This document shows, in pieces, positions 47,018 to 55,973 of a stretch of DNA of 64,000 nucleotides (within the stretch, counting starts at the first letter, position 1; each line of letters begins with the position of its first letter). The notes under the pieces were generated by a model. It searched no databases. It was not told the DNA's origin and was given only the letters and a program-made list of their open reading frames with translations. This stretch comes from Kibdelosporangium sp. MJ126-NF4. Lineage in GTDB: Bacteria; Actinomycetota; Actinomycetes; Mycobacteriales; Pseudonocardiaceae. The position numbers and the translations under genes are program-made. The stretch lies in contig NZ_CDME01000016.1 of assembly GCF_000826545.1 (NCBI RefSeq), positions 552,960-616,959 of the forward strand. The letters are read 5' to 3'.

Positions 47018-47951
47018 CTTTCGCGCCGATGAGATGGCGCCCGTACAGCGCGACCCCCAGACTGTCCGCGTCGGGCAGGAACAACCATGCTCCTTGCGGA
47101 TTCGATTCAAGGAACCAGTATTTCCCGTTCCGATCGACGAGCCAGTCGAGAACAGCCGTCGACAGCCTCAGTGCGGCCACGATCTTCGCGGAAAGATCGG
47201 CGATCCGTGGATCGACGTCGACGAGCCGGAATTCGCTGCCGTGTGGATCGTGTTGACGCCAGTCAGGTCCCGCCCCCTCGGTTGTCGGGCGCCGCCAACT
47301 GAGCACCTGCCGACCACACACCAGTATGCGAACGTCCGCGACAGCCTCGACCTCACGTTGCAACATCGAGGGAAGCGTGCGGACAGCAGGGACGAGATCC
47401 TCAGTCAACCTGCCGACGAACGGCAACATCCGCGCACTGGCCGCGGACAGCGGTTTGACGACGGTGGCACCGCGCTTCCTGAACTGCGCGGCCCGAGCGG
47501 GGTTGTTCGTCACCAGCGTCTCGGGCACGTCAGCCCCCAGTCGGGTGGCGACGGCGAGTTGGAGCAGCTTGTACTCGGCCGCCGCGGCCGAGCCGACCGG
47601 ATCCACCAGCCGAGCCGACAGGCCTAGCCTCGCGATACACGAAAGAATCCCCCCGGCTATCGCTCGCGACTCGGCGAGGCAGAAGGCTCGCTCGTCCTCG
47701 GATTTTCCGCTGGGCAGACAGGTAATCAAGCGTCGAAGCCAGACCACATACTCGTCGGCCGAGTTCTCCCGCACCGCTTCGACGAATCCGGGCACGCCGT
47801 CTGCCGCCAGCGGGTCGAAAGAGAAATCGCCCTCCTCAGCGCGGCCCGCGGAAAGAGGCACCACTGGAATGTCTCGACCAGCGAGCCACGATGCCACTGT
47901 GGAGACATGAACATCGCCCGGTTGCGCGCACACTATGACAGTTCTACCCAT
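47010..47951 (-). CDS. Graspetide-synthetase-like ATP-grasp enzyme (MvdD/TgmB style)
   Basis: 313 residues from ATG 47951. The pre-ATP-grasp region runs to about 115. The ATP-grasp core shows SAAAAEYKLLQLAVATRLGADVPETL (Lys128), VVKPL (Lys166), EAVADVRILVCG (Arg208), DWR at 230-232, DWLVDRNG (Asp269) and the hallmark FLESNPQGAWLFL, with Glu282 and Asn284 as metal ligands. This pattern (FLE-x-NP-x-G-x-W) matches the MvdD/TgmB enzymes that tie ester or amide rings into ribosomal peptides. It lies downstream of a 64-codon proline-rich peptide gene and is coupled to a three-TM protein. I infer a peptide-modifying ligase; the substrate is a guess. Confidence 0.72.
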   Translation of the reverse strand: MGRTVIVCAQPGDVHVSTVASWLAGRDIPVVPLSAGRAEEGDFSFDPLAADGVPGFVEAVRENSADEYVVWLRRLITCLPSGKSEDERAFCLAESRAIAGGILSCIARLGLSARLVDPVGSAAAAEYKLLQLAVATRLGADVPETLVTNNPARAAQFRKRGATVVKPLSAASARMLPFVGRLTEDLVPAVRTLPSMLQREVEAVADVRILVCGRQVLSWRRPTTEGAGPDWRQHDPHGSEFRLVDVDPRIADLSAKIVAALRLSTAVLDWLVDRNGKYWFLESNPQGAWLFLPDADSLGVALYGRHLIGAKDG

Positions 47952-48024
47952 ATGCCAACCCCGTCGCGTCACAACAGCCCCGTTGGTCCAGAGCGGACAG
48001 CGCCGGACCAACGGAGGAAACTGT

Positions 48025-48219
48025 TTACCGTGGATCGAACGGTTCCTGCCGACTGTCCGGGTACATCGGCCCGAACGGGTTCGGCTGCGGTTCCGGGTCA
48101 GGAGGCGGATAGGGCTCCGGCGTCGGCCACCCCGGGCCCGGCTGCTCCGGGCTTCGCGCTTGCGCTGCCTGGCGATCGGCCAGCAGCGCAAGCAACGGAG
48201 ACGAACGATGATCGGCCAT
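48025..48219 (-). CDS. Proline-rich small peptide, candidate substrate of the ATP-grasp enzyme
   Basis: 64 residues from ATG 48219, with AAAGG 9 bases upstream. The N-terminal ~20 residues look like a helical leader (MADHRSSPLLALLADRQAAQ). The rest is a proline-rich tail with alternating acidic residues (WPTPEPYPPPDPEPQPNPF ... YPDSRQEPFDPR), with few Ser/Thr and no Lys. Its gene is 73 bases before the ATP-grasp start on the same strand. It may be the modified peptide, though its core is unlike known graspetide cores, and it may be an unrelated small protein. Confidence 0.45.
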   Translation of the reverse strand: MADHRSSPLLALLADRQAAQARSPEQPGPGWPTPEPYPPPDPEPQPNPFGPMYPDSRQEPFDPR

Positions 48220-48529
48220 GTGCGTCTGCCTTTCTGCCTGAACGCGACACTTACCCGCAGACATCAATTCCCCTGCACAGGCTGTTAGCCGGGCGGACCC
48301 ACTTCACTCGATCGGCCGATCACCAGGTCGGTAAATACACTCCCACCCGGACATCCGGAAAACAATTCCGGTGTGCCAATCGGAAACGACCACCCCACTG
48401 GCAACGTCACCGCAGGCGTGTGACCGGCAACACGGGGTGTTCGACTTGACCATGCCGTTGCGGCACAGTTTGGACTAGTCCGTGTCGGCGCGACCGCGCC
48501 GAGCGCCTGGTTCATGAGGAGTGGCCGTC
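48220..48529. other. Divergent intergenic region
   Basis: 310 bases between the peptide operon and the MerR gene. I see no gene, no long repeat and no convincing promoter; no MerR-type palindrome was found, and the region is ordinary high-GC sequence. Confidence 0.5.
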
Positions 48530-49237
48530 GTGGGGTGGAGTACCCGTCAGCTCGCCGAGCTCGCCGGTACGAGCCTGCGCGCGATCCGGCACTACCACGA
48601 CATCGGCCTGTTGCCCGAGCCCGAACGACGCGCCAACGGCTACAAGAGCTATGGCGTGGCCGACCTCGTCCGCGTGCTGCGGATCAAGCGGTTGACCGGG
48701 CTCGGGCTTTCGCTGGCCCAGATCGCCGAACTGGGTGACGAGCAGTATCCCGAGGAGGCGCTGCGCGCGCTGGACTCCGAGCTGGCATCGACCATCGAGC
48801 GACTGCAGCGGATTCGCGTGGAGCTCGCCCTGATCCTGCGCAGTTCCACACCGACCGATCTGCCGCCCGAGCTGGCCAGAGAACTCGTCGGCGCGGATCT
48901 GACCGACACCGACCGTCAGCTGACCGCCGTCCTCGCGCAGGTGCTCAACCCGTCGAGGTTCACCGCGTACGCCGAGACAATGCGGGCCTACCAACGAGAT
49001 CCGGCGGTCACGGAGTTCGACGGGCTGCCGTCCGACGCCGACGAACAGACCCGCCAGGAGCTGGCCGAGCGCCTGCGGAAGCACTTCGCACAGTTCCGGG
49101 CCAAGTTCCCGGACGTCCACAACCTGATCGCCGACGCGCCGCGTGGCAAGCACTTCGCACTGAACACCATCAACCAGGCCATCAACGACCTGTACAACCC
49201 CGCGCAGATCGACGTCCTGATCCGCTCAACCAAATAA
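48530..49237 (+). CDS. MerR-family transcriptional regulator
   Basis: 235 residues from GTG 48530, with GAGGAG 8 bases upstream; GTG 48521 would sit on the ribosome site itself. The N-terminal helix-turn-helix is WSTRQLAELAGTSLRAIRHYHDIGLLPEPERRANGYKSYGVADLVRVLRIKRLTGLGLSLAQIAEL. A helical dimerisation region and a C-terminal ~130-residue ligand region follow. There is no Cys cluster, so it is not a metal sensor; it is probably a MerR-like activator of a multidrug or stress type. No target operator was identified. Confidence 0.9.
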   Translation: MGWSTRQLAELAGTSLRAIRHYHDIGLLPEPERRANGYKSYGVADLVRVLRIKRLTGLGLSLAQIAELGDEQYPEEALRALDSELASTIERLQRIRVELALILRSSTPTDLPPELARELVGADLTDTDRQLTAVLAQVLNPSRFTAYAETMRAYQRDPAVTEFDGLPSDADEQTRQELAERLRKHFAQFRAKFPDVHNLIADAPRGKHFALNTINQAINDLYNPAQIDVLIRSTK

Positions 49238-49318
49238 CTCGGTGCCCCGAGGTCGAAACGCGGACCGGCTGCCCAGCCGCTCCGCCGGTTGCCCATGATT
49301 TTTTCGAGGAGGGACAAC

Positions 49319-50917
49319 ATGACAAGGCTGCGTTCCGCAGCGGTGATCCCGGCTGTCCTCAGTGGACTTCTCGCCGGGGCCACCCCGGCGCTGGCAGACA
49401 CTGCGCTGACAGACACTGCGCCGTTGAACACCACCGGCATCCCGGCCTGGTACGCCGGGCAGACCCTGGCCTGGCACCTGTGCACCGACGCCGAACTGCC
49501 CACACCACGTCCGGCAGGGACTGAGACGCTCGAGTGCGCGACGTTCCGCACGCCCCGCGACTGGGATCGCCCCTACGAGCGGCAGGACCTGACCATCGCG
49601 GTCAGCAGGCTGAAATCCACCGGCACGACAACGGCTTCCGTGCTCACCAACCCCGGTGGCCCTGGCGCGCCCGGTCGCGCGTTCCCGGCGGATCTGCGCA
49701 ACCAGGCCAGGCTGCGCGAGCACCAGGAGATCATCGGCATCGACACGCGTGGCACCGGCAAGAGCACGAACGTCACCTGCGGCGGCGCGACGGCAACCGG
49801 GGCGGACCTGGACGGCCGTGACCGCGATCCCCGTAACCTGAACCAGATCGTGGACGCGGTCAGGTACAGCGCCACCTCGTGCCAGCGTGCGTCCGGCGAG
49901 CTGGGGCCGTTGGTCAGCACGTTCCAGAACATCAGGGATCTCGACCTGCTGCGCGTGCTGCTCGGCCGCCAGAGGATCAACTGGATCGGCTACTCCGCGG
50001 GCACGTGGCTCGGCGCGCACTACGCCCAGCAGTTCCCCGCGCGCACCGGCCGATTCGTGCTGGACTCGTCGACCGAGTTCACCGCGTCGTGGCAGGAGTC
50101 CTTCGCCTGGCAGCCACTCGGGTTCGAGCGCCGCTGGCGTCAGGACTTCCTGCCGTGGCTGGCCCGCTACGACGCGAAGTACCACTTCGGCACCAACGGT
50201 GAGGCGGCGCGACAGACCTACGAGACCGTCCGGTACGCGCTGAGCCGCAACCCGATCGACATCGACGGCGTCAAGGTCGGCCCGGCCAAGCTGGACAGCG
50301 TCGTGATCGGCTCGCTCAAGAGCAAAGCGGCCTTCCCCGCCGTGGCCGACATCCTGGTCCAGGTCAAGGCGCTGACCGAAGCCGGAGCACCGGAGCACAG
50401 CACGGCAGCGGTCAAGGACGCGCTGGCGAAGCCGCAGCGCCCGTTCGAGCTCCCGGCCCGGACCGCCGACGCCCCCGACGCCATGGAGGCCACGCTGATC
50501 AACACGCTGTGCAACGACGGCCGGTGGACCGGCAACCGCCAGTCGATCATCCGCGAGTCACAGGACATCATCGACCGCGACCAGCCGCTGATCGTCGGGC
50601 TCTGGATGGGCTTGCAGGTGTGTGCCTTCTGGAAGGGCCAGCCCCGGCCGATGCCCACGCTGAACGGCAAGGGCGTCCCGCCGGTCCTGATCATCCAGTC
50701 GGAGAACGACCCGGCCACCCCGATCGAAGGCACCAGGCGCGCGCACGCGGCCTTCCGCAACTCGCGTCTGCTGACCGTCACCGGCGAGGGAGACCACGGC
50801 ATCTACGCCTTCGGCAACCCGGCCGTGGACAAGATCGCCGACGACTACCTGGTGGACGGCATCGTCCCGGACGACCGCAGCGTCCCCGGCATGCCTCTGC
50901 CCGTGCCCACCGGCTGA
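49319..50917 (+). CDS. Exported S33/TAP-like peptidase
   Basis: 532 residues from ATG 49319 (GAGGAGGG upstream). A Sec signal ends around TPALA-DT. Catalytic features are LTNPGGPGAPG, IIGIDTRGTGKS, the nucleophile Ser226 in IGYSAGTW, and the TAP-type C-terminal LIIQSENDPATPIEG with His in GEGDHG. The relative at 16950-18470 is a lipoprotein, whereas this one is secreted. Streptomyces relatives cut N-terminal tripeptides from secreted proteins. Downstream of a MerR gene on the same strand. Confidence 0.88.
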   Translation: MTRLRSAAVIPAVLSGLLAGATPALADTALTDTAPLNTTGIPAWYAGQTLAWHLCTDAELPTPRPAGTETLECATFRTPRDWDRPYERQDLTIAVSRLKSTGTTTASVLTNPGGPGAPGRAFPADLRNQARLREHQEIIGIDTRGTGKSTNVTCGGATATGADLDGRDRDPRNLNQIVDAVRYSATSCQRASGELGPLVSTFQNIRDLDLLRVLLGRQRINWIGYSAGTWLGAHYAQQFPARTGRFVLDSSTEFTASWQESFAWQPLGFERRWRQDFLPWLARYDAKYHFGTNGEAARQTYETVRYALSRNPIDIDGVKVGPAKLDSVVIGSLKSKAAFPAVADILVQVKALTEAGAPEHSTAAVKDALAKPQRPFELPARTADAPDAMEATLINTLCNDGRWTGNRQSIIRESQDIIDRDQPLIVGLWMGLQVCAFWKGQPRPMPTLNGKGVPPVLIIQSENDPATPIEGTRRAHAAFRNSRLLTVTGEGDHGIYAFGNPAVDKIADDYLVDGIVPDDRSVPGMPLPVPTG

Positions 50918-50998
50918 CTCATTCAGCGATCCGGGAGCTGAATCGCAGCTCTGAGAAGTGTTGGACACCAGTGGGTGTGCCGGACAGATACTCGACGC

Positions 50999-51166
50999 AT
51001 GAGCTCTGACGCGGCGACGGACACCGGCCGAGTGCTGCGCAAGGTGGCGATACGCGTGTTGGCGCTCGCGTTTCTCTTCGGGATCGTGGGTGACGCGCTC
51101 GCGGCAATGGCGCTCGCACTCGCCGGTTTCGGTCTGCTTTTCCTGCCGGTCAGCCCGGCGGCGTGA
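50999..51166 (+). CDS. Small membrane protein (55 residues)
   Basis: ATG 50999 opens a 55-codon frame with a basic N-terminus and one long hydrophobic stretch (VLALAFLFGIVGDALAAMALALAGFGLLFLPV) that could make one or two helices. It overlaps the 3' end of the convergent LysR gene by 17 bases. There is no family I recognise and no strong ribosome site, so it is tentative. Confidence 0.4.
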   Translation: MSSDAATDTGRVLRKVAIRVLALAFLFGIVGDALAAMALALAGFGLLFLPVSPAA

Positions 51167-52028
51167 CGCCGATGAGGTGGGCCAACAGGGCCCGCGCCGC
51201 CGGGTTGGCCGGTTGCGGCTGCCTGCCCGCCAGGTAAATCGTCCTGGTGAAGTCCGCTTCGTCGATCACCGCGAAGGGCAGGCCCGCTCGGTCGGCGACC
51301 GACTGCGGGACGATCGTGATTCCCAGGCCCGCCGCCACCAGGTCGAGCAGCAGCGGGACATGGGTGGCCGCGCACACCGCGTTGTGCCGGATCCCCGCTT
51401 CGGCGAACCGGCGGCGGACCATCGCCTGCATGACGCTGCCGGTGAAGTCGACGAACGGTTCGTCGTCGATCTCGGCGAACCGGACTCGATCTCGGTTCGC
51501 CAGCCGGTGTCCCGGGTATGTGACCAGGACCAGGAGCTGGCTCCACTCGGCGAAGCACGCCAACTCCCCCGGCAGCGGCCCGTCGGCGGCCAGGTAGGCC
51601 AGGTCCAGCTCGCCGTCGGCGATCGCCGCGCTCAGGTCGGGGACTGTGCCGTCCCGGACGTGGACCTGGATGCCCGGGTAGCGCGACCGGAACACTCCCA
51701 GCTGCCTCGGCAGGTCGACGACCGACAAGGTCTGGATCGTGCCGACCGAGACCGCGCCCTTCGACAGGCCGACGACCTCGGACACCGCGCCCCGCGCCAC
51801 GTCCACGTCGGCCAGCAGCCGCTGCGCGATCGGCAGCAACGCGCGTCCCGCCTCGGTCAGGATCACGCGACGGGTGGTGCGCTCGAACAGCTGCGCGCCC
51901 AGTTCGGCCTCGAGCCTGCGGATCGACGCGCTCAACGCCGACTGCACGATGTGCGCCCGCTGTGCCGCCCCGGTGAAGCTGCCTTCCCTGGCCACCGCGA
52001 GAAAATGCTCCACCTGTCGCAACTCCAT
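51150..52028 (-). CDS. LysR-family transcriptional regulator
   Basis: A 292-residue protein from MELRQVEHFLAVAREGSFTGAAQRAHIVQSALSASIRRLEAELG, the LysR winged helix-turn-helix, followed by a periplasmic-binding-like effector domain (LRAG-like pocket PHLLLDLVAAGLG near the C-terminus). It lies divergent to the amine oxidase/DMT operon (52327-54754), which it probably controls. Confidence 0.92.
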   Translation of the reverse strand: MELRQVEHFLAVAREGSFTGAAQRAHIVQSALSASIRRLEAELGAQLFERTTRRVILTEAGRALLPIAQRLLADVDVARGAVSEVVGLSKGAVSVGTIQTLSVVDLPRQLGVFRSRYPGIQVHVRDGTVPDLSAAIADGELDLAYLAADGPLPGELACFAEWSQLLVLVTYPGHRLANRDRVRFAEIDDEPFVDFTGSVMQAMVRRRFAEAGIRHNAVCAATHVPLLLDLVAAGLGITIVPQSVADRAGLPFAVIDEADFTRTIYLAGRQPQPANPAARALLAHLIGVTPPG

Positions 52029-52092
52029 GAGGCATGGATGGTACTGCCGGACGGGCGATGTCACGGGGGCTTGCCCGCTGCGGTACGATGAC

Positions 52093-52147
52093 AGTGGTGT
52101 CGCGCTCCCGATAACCCCCAGGTCGGTTGAGCGCGACACCACTTTTT
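52093..52147 (+). terminator. Intrinsic terminator or attenuator in the amine-oxidase leader
   Basis: A perfect 15-bp stem, AGTGGTGTCGCGCTC (52093-52107) and GAGCGCGACACCACT (52129-52143), with a 21-base loop that contains a further CCGA/TCGG pair, then a T-run. It lies inside the divergent region, about 180 bases before the TTG start of the amine oxidase, and reads on the + strand, so it may stop a leader transcript unless regulated. A TACGAT box sits 3 bases before it. Confidence 0.65.
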
Positions 52148-52326
52148 GTGGGTCCCCCGGCGATAGTCGAGGGCGACGGCCACCGGCAGCCAGTCGTTTT
52201 ACCTTTCGGAATCACACACCGGCGGAGGTACCCGGCCGCTAGGATGAGCGCGGACTACATGGCACGTTGGCTGATGACAGAGGCCATTCAGGGGAAGCCG
52301 GTCCGTCGAATCACTAGGGGGATAGT

Positions 52327-53835
52327 TTGTTCGACAATCACTTCCAGTTCCCGAGCCTGTTATTTCCGGAAACACCTGTCAAAGACGGAAGGATAGCCGT
52401 TGTCGGCGCCGGGGTATCCGGCCTCGCATGTGCGTACGAACTTCAGCGCCGCGGCTTCGACGTGGTGGTGTACGAGCAGGCCAGCCGACCTGGCGGCCGT
52501 GTCCAAACGCACCGGTTCTGGGACGGCACGAGCGTCGAACTCGGCGCGATGCGCATTCCCAACAATCATCACTGCACGTTGCACTACGTCAATGAGTTCG
52601 GACTGAAGACCCGACCGTTCATCAACTTCAACCCGGATTCATATTACTTTCTTCGCGGCCGTCGGGCGCGTATCGGCGACCCTGGTCGACTGTATTCCGC
52701 GTTCGAGTTGCGCGACACGGAAAGGCGGGATCCGCTGCAGCTGCTCGACGCCCTGCTGCGCGACGCGTGGGAGCGGCTGAGTCCCGCGCAGCGGCACAGC
52801 ATCTTCACAGCACAGCTGGACGACCCGGACCTGGACGAGCTCCTCTCGACGTCGTTGTGGCAGCACGTCCGCCGCACGCTGTCGCCGGACGCGTGGGAGC
52901 TCGTCGGTCACGCCAGCGGCCTCGTGCACTACGAGCACTCGGCGCTGCTGGAGGTGCTGATCGACTACTTCGGCCTGTTCCACGTCGACCAGGTCGAGCT
53001 CGTCGACGGCATGGACTCGCTGGTCCGCGGCTTCGCGGCGGCGCTGCGGCCGGGCAGCCTGCGGTTGTCGACCCGGATCACCGAACTGGCGCTGACCGGC
53101 GACGGCGTGCGGATCCACGGTGAGCGAAAGAACGCGTCCTTCACCGACGACGTGAGCTACGTCGTCTGTTGTGTGCCCGCGCCAGCACTGGCGCGGATCG
53201 ACGTCACCCCCGATCTGCCGTATCGCCAACGGCAGGCCGTGCACGGCATCAGTTACGCCAGCAGCACCAAGACGGTGGCGCACGCGGCCAGGCGTGTGTG
53301 GGAGCTGGACGACGGCATCTTCGGCGGCGGCAGCTTCACCGACCTTCCCATCCAGCAGGTCTGGTACCCGTCGGACAACGCACGCCGAGTGGACCAGCGC
53401 ACGGACGGCGGGCCCCGCTGGACGGCCCAGGACACGGACCTCTCCCAGGAACCGGTCGCGTTCACCGCCGCGTACCAGTGGGAACGCAACGCACGCCGGT
53501 TCGCGGCGCTGCCGGAGCCGGAGCGGACCCGGATCGTGCTGCGGTCGCTGGAAAAGCTCCATCCCGGGATCGGCGCGCACATCGACGACGTCGTGCACTG
53601 GACGTGGGACGAACAAGCCGGGATCGGTGGTGGCGCGTTCGCCTACCTGTCCCCCGGCGAGCACGTCCGGTACCTGCACGAGCTGGCCGCGCCGCATCCG
53701 GCCGACCAGCCGCGGATCTTCTTCGCGGGCGAGCACCTGTCGGTGGCGCACGCCTGGATCCAGGGCGCCATCCAGTCCGGGCTCGACGCGGTGGCGCACC
53801 TGCTCGACCGCGCGGGGGCGGTTCATGCGGCGTGA
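52327..53835 (+). CDS. FAD-dependent L-amino-acid-oxidase-like enzyme (amine oxidase family)
   Basis: 502 residues from TTG 52327; AGGGGG 5 bases upstream supports this rare start. Residues ~20-55 hold the FAD motif IAVVGAGVSGLACAYELQRRGFDVVVYE, followed by GGRVQTHRFWDGTSVELGAMRIP, typical of flavin amine oxidases, and the C-terminal IFFAGEHLSVAHAWIQGAIQSG of L-amino-acid oxidases and tryptophan monooxygenases. Such enzymes deaminate amino acids to keto acids with H2O2 or decarboxylate them. It overlaps the DMT transporter gene by 11 bases. Confidence 0.85.
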   Translation: MFDNHFQFPSLLFPETPVKDGRIAVVGAGVSGLACAYELQRRGFDVVVYEQASRPGGRVQTHRFWDGTSVELGAMRIPNNHHCTLHYVNEFGLKTRPFINFNPDSYYFLRGRRARIGDPGRLYSAFELRDTERRDPLQLLDALLRDAWERLSPAQRHSIFTAQLDDPDLDELLSTSLWQHVRRTLSPDAWELVGHASGLVHYEHSALLEVLIDYFGLFHVDQVELVDGMDSLVRGFAAALRPGSLRLSTRITELALTGDGVRIHGERKNASFTDDVSYVVCCVPAPALARIDVTPDLPYRQRQAVHGISYASSTKTVAHAARRVWELDDGIFGGGSFTDLPIQQVWYPSDNARRVDQRTDGGPRWTAQDTDLSQEPVAFTAAYQWERNARRFAALPEPERTRIVLRSLEKLHPGIGAHIDDVVHWTWDEQAGIGGGAFAYLSPGEHVRYLHELAAPHPADQPRIFFAGEHLSVAHAWIQGAIQSGLDAVAHLLDRAGAVHAA

Positions 53836-54754
53836 GCCGTCCGGCAGTGCGGCCCTGTTGCTCGTTTCCGTGACGGTGCTCTGGGGCGCGAACTACACGA
53901 TCAACAAATGGGGCCTGCGCGAGCTGGACGTCGTGACGTTCAACGCGATCCGCTTCGCGGCCGCGGGCCCGCTGCTGTTGCTGGCGGCCGTCGTGTTCGA
54001 GCGCGCGGTCGGCGTTGAGAGGCGGCACTGGGGACGGTTGCTGGCGTCCACTGTGGTCGGCATCATCGCCTACCAGTTGGCCTTCAGCACGGCGGTGCGG
54101 CTGACGTCGCCGACCGAGTCGGCGATCCTGATCGCGCTGTCGCCGTTCGCCGCGGCCGGGTTCGCCGCACTGAGCCGTGAGGACTCACCCGGCCGCAGGA
54201 CACTGGCGCATTCGCTGGTCGCACTGGTCGGCGTGGTTCTGGTGATCCTCGGCGGCAGCGGGGAGGTGCGCCAGGTGCACCTGCTCGGCGACGCGGCCGC
54301 GCTCGCCGCGGCTGTGCTGTGGGGCTGGTACCCGGTGATCACCCGTCCCCTGTTGGAGCACTACAGCCCGCTGCGGGTGACCGCGTGGACGGCCAGTCTC
54401 GGCGGCGTCGCGCTGGCGGGGTGTGCGGTGGTGGCCGGTGGCGGCGGGAGCATCTCGTGGCCGAGCGCCGGGATCACCTGGTTCTCGTTGGGATACTCCG
54501 TGCTGCTGGTGACTGTCTACGGGCTTGTCGCCTGGTACCACGGGGTCCGGCGGATTGGGTCCGCGCGGAGCATGCTGTTCATGTTCGCGGTCCCCGTCGC
54601 CGCCGCCGCGTTCGCGGTCGTCGTCGGCGAGCAGCAGCTGACCTGGCCGCAGGCCGTCGGGGCGGGGATCGTCGTGCTGGCACTGGTGTTGGCGCATTCC
54701 CGGTCCCGTTCGGACAGGGCGTCGCGCCTTCCGGCCGAGTCCCAGCGGCGCTGA
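53825..54754 (+). CDS. DMT-family (EamA) transporter
   Basis: 309 residues from ATG 53825, which overlaps the amine oxidase by 11 bases. It has about ten membrane helices in two EamA repeats (MRREPSGSAALLLVSVTVLWGANYTINKWGL and AAALAAAVLWGWYPVITRP). Family members export amino acids or metabolites, so this one may export the substrate or product of the oxidase in the same operon. Confidence 0.87.
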   Translation: MRREPSGSAALLLVSVTVLWGANYTINKWGLRELDVVTFNAIRFAAAGPLLLLAAVVFERAVGVERRHWGRLLASTVVGIIAYQLAFSTAVRLTSPTESAILIALSPFAAAGFAALSREDSPGRRTLAHSLVALVGVVLVILGGSGEVRQVHLLGDAAALAAAVLWGWYPVITRPLLEHYSPLRVTAWTASLGGVALAGCAVVAGGGGSISWPSAGITWFSLGYSVLLVTVYGLVAWYHGVRRIGSARSMLFMFAVPVAAAAFAVVVGEQQLTWPQAVGAGIVVLALVLAHSRSRSDRASRLPAESQRR

Positions 54755-55954
54755 TCAGGGAGTGGCATCGGCGGGCGTCGCGGGAACGTGGCGCCTGCCG
54801 TCGGCCACCACGAACCGCACCCGCCGCAAGGCATCCAGGTCCGCCACCGGGTCGCCGTCGACGACCAGCAGGTCCGCCCGGAAGCCGGGACGCACCTGGC
54901 CGACCTCACCGGCCAAGCCGACCGCGGCCGCGGCGTGAACCGTGGCCATCTCCAGCACACGGCCCGCGGACAGACCCGTGTGCCGCAGCCCGTGCAGCCC
55001 GGCCACGAAGTCGTCGAAGGTCGCGCCGGACACGCCCGCGTCGGTGCCCGCCACCAGCCGCACGCCCTGCTCGTCGAGCCAGCCGAGCCGGTCCAGATGC
55101 GCGTTCAGCCGCTCGTCACCGCTGTCCACCCACGCGCGCCACTTCCGGTTGACCGTCGGGCACACGTGGATGCCGTGGGCGGCGATGTCGGCGATGACGT
55201 CGTGCCGCACGTCCGGTCCGTTGTCGGACCACCAGCCGCAGTGCTCGATGGTGTGCACGCCCGCGGCCACCGCCCTGGCGATGCCTTCCGAACCGTGTGC
55301 GTGGGCCGCGACCGGCAGCCCGAATCGTTCCGCCTCCAGCACGGCGACGCGGATCTCGGCCGTGCTGAACTGGGGCGTGGTCAGTCCCGGCCCGGTCGGC
55401 GTCATCCGGCCACCGGTGGCCATGATCTTGATGACGTCGACGCCGTCGGCCGCGTGTTGCCGCACCCGGTCCCGGATGGCCTGCTCGCCGTCGACCTCAC
55501 CGCCCAGGAACCAGCAGTGGCCACCGGGTGGTGTCAGCGGCGCCCCGGCCGCGACGATCCGGGGCCCTGGCACGGTTCCCGCAGCGATCCGCGCGCGCAG
55601 CCGGATCGCCAGCCCGTCCCGGTCGCCGAGGTCACGCACGGTCGTGACACCGGAGTCGAGCAGTGCTCGGGCTCGCACGGTCATGTCGCGCAGCAGCGTC
55701 GGCGCGTCGGTGGCGCACACGTACGCGGCCGGGTCGGGGCTCGCGTCGAACACCAGGTGCACGTGACAGTCGATCAGCCCCGGCAACACCGTCGCGTCCG
55801 GCAGCACCACACGCGGTGTGTCCTGCTGGGCCAGTGGTTCGACCTCGGCGCGGGGCCCGACCGCGCGGATCCGGTCGTTCTCGACCAGGACGGCGCCGTC
55901 CTCGATCCGCTCACCCGCACCACCGCGGAGCACCTGTCCGGCAATGATCAGCAC
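54755..55954 (-). CDS. Amidohydrolase family metal-dependent hydrolase
   Basis: A 399-residue protein of the imidazolonepropionase-like branch: DCHVHL gives the HxH metal site, followed by VAAHAHGSEG (His), IEHCGWW, VAGTDAGVS (Asp) and the C-terminal GEVGQVRPGFRADLLVVDGDP. It is cytosolic, without a signal. Only 19 bases follow the MAB_1171c-type gene, so it is the last gene of the XRE/ImmA/MAB_1171c operon. Substrate unknown. Confidence 0.85.
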   Translation of the reverse strand: MLIIAGQVLRGGAGERIEDGAVLVENDRIRAVGPRAEVEPLAQQDTPRVVLPDATVLPGLIDCHVHLVFDASPDPAAYVCATDAPTLLRDMTVRARALLDSGVTTVRDLGDRDGLAIRLRARIAAGTVPGPRIVAAGAPLTPPGGHCWFLGGEVDGEQAIRDRVRQHAADGVDVIKIMATGGRMTPTGPGLTTPQFSTAEIRVAVLEAERFGLPVAAHAHGSEGIARAVAAGVHTIEHCGWWSDNGPDVRHDVIADIAAHGIHVCPTVNRKWRAWVDSGDERLNAHLDRLGWLDEQGVRLVAGTDAGVSGATFDDFVAGLHGLRHTGLSAGRVLEMATVHAAAAVGLAGEVGQVRPGFRADLLVVDGDPVADLDALRRVRFVVADGRRHVPATPADATP

Positions 55955-55973
55955 AGTGTTGAGTCCTCGTCGT

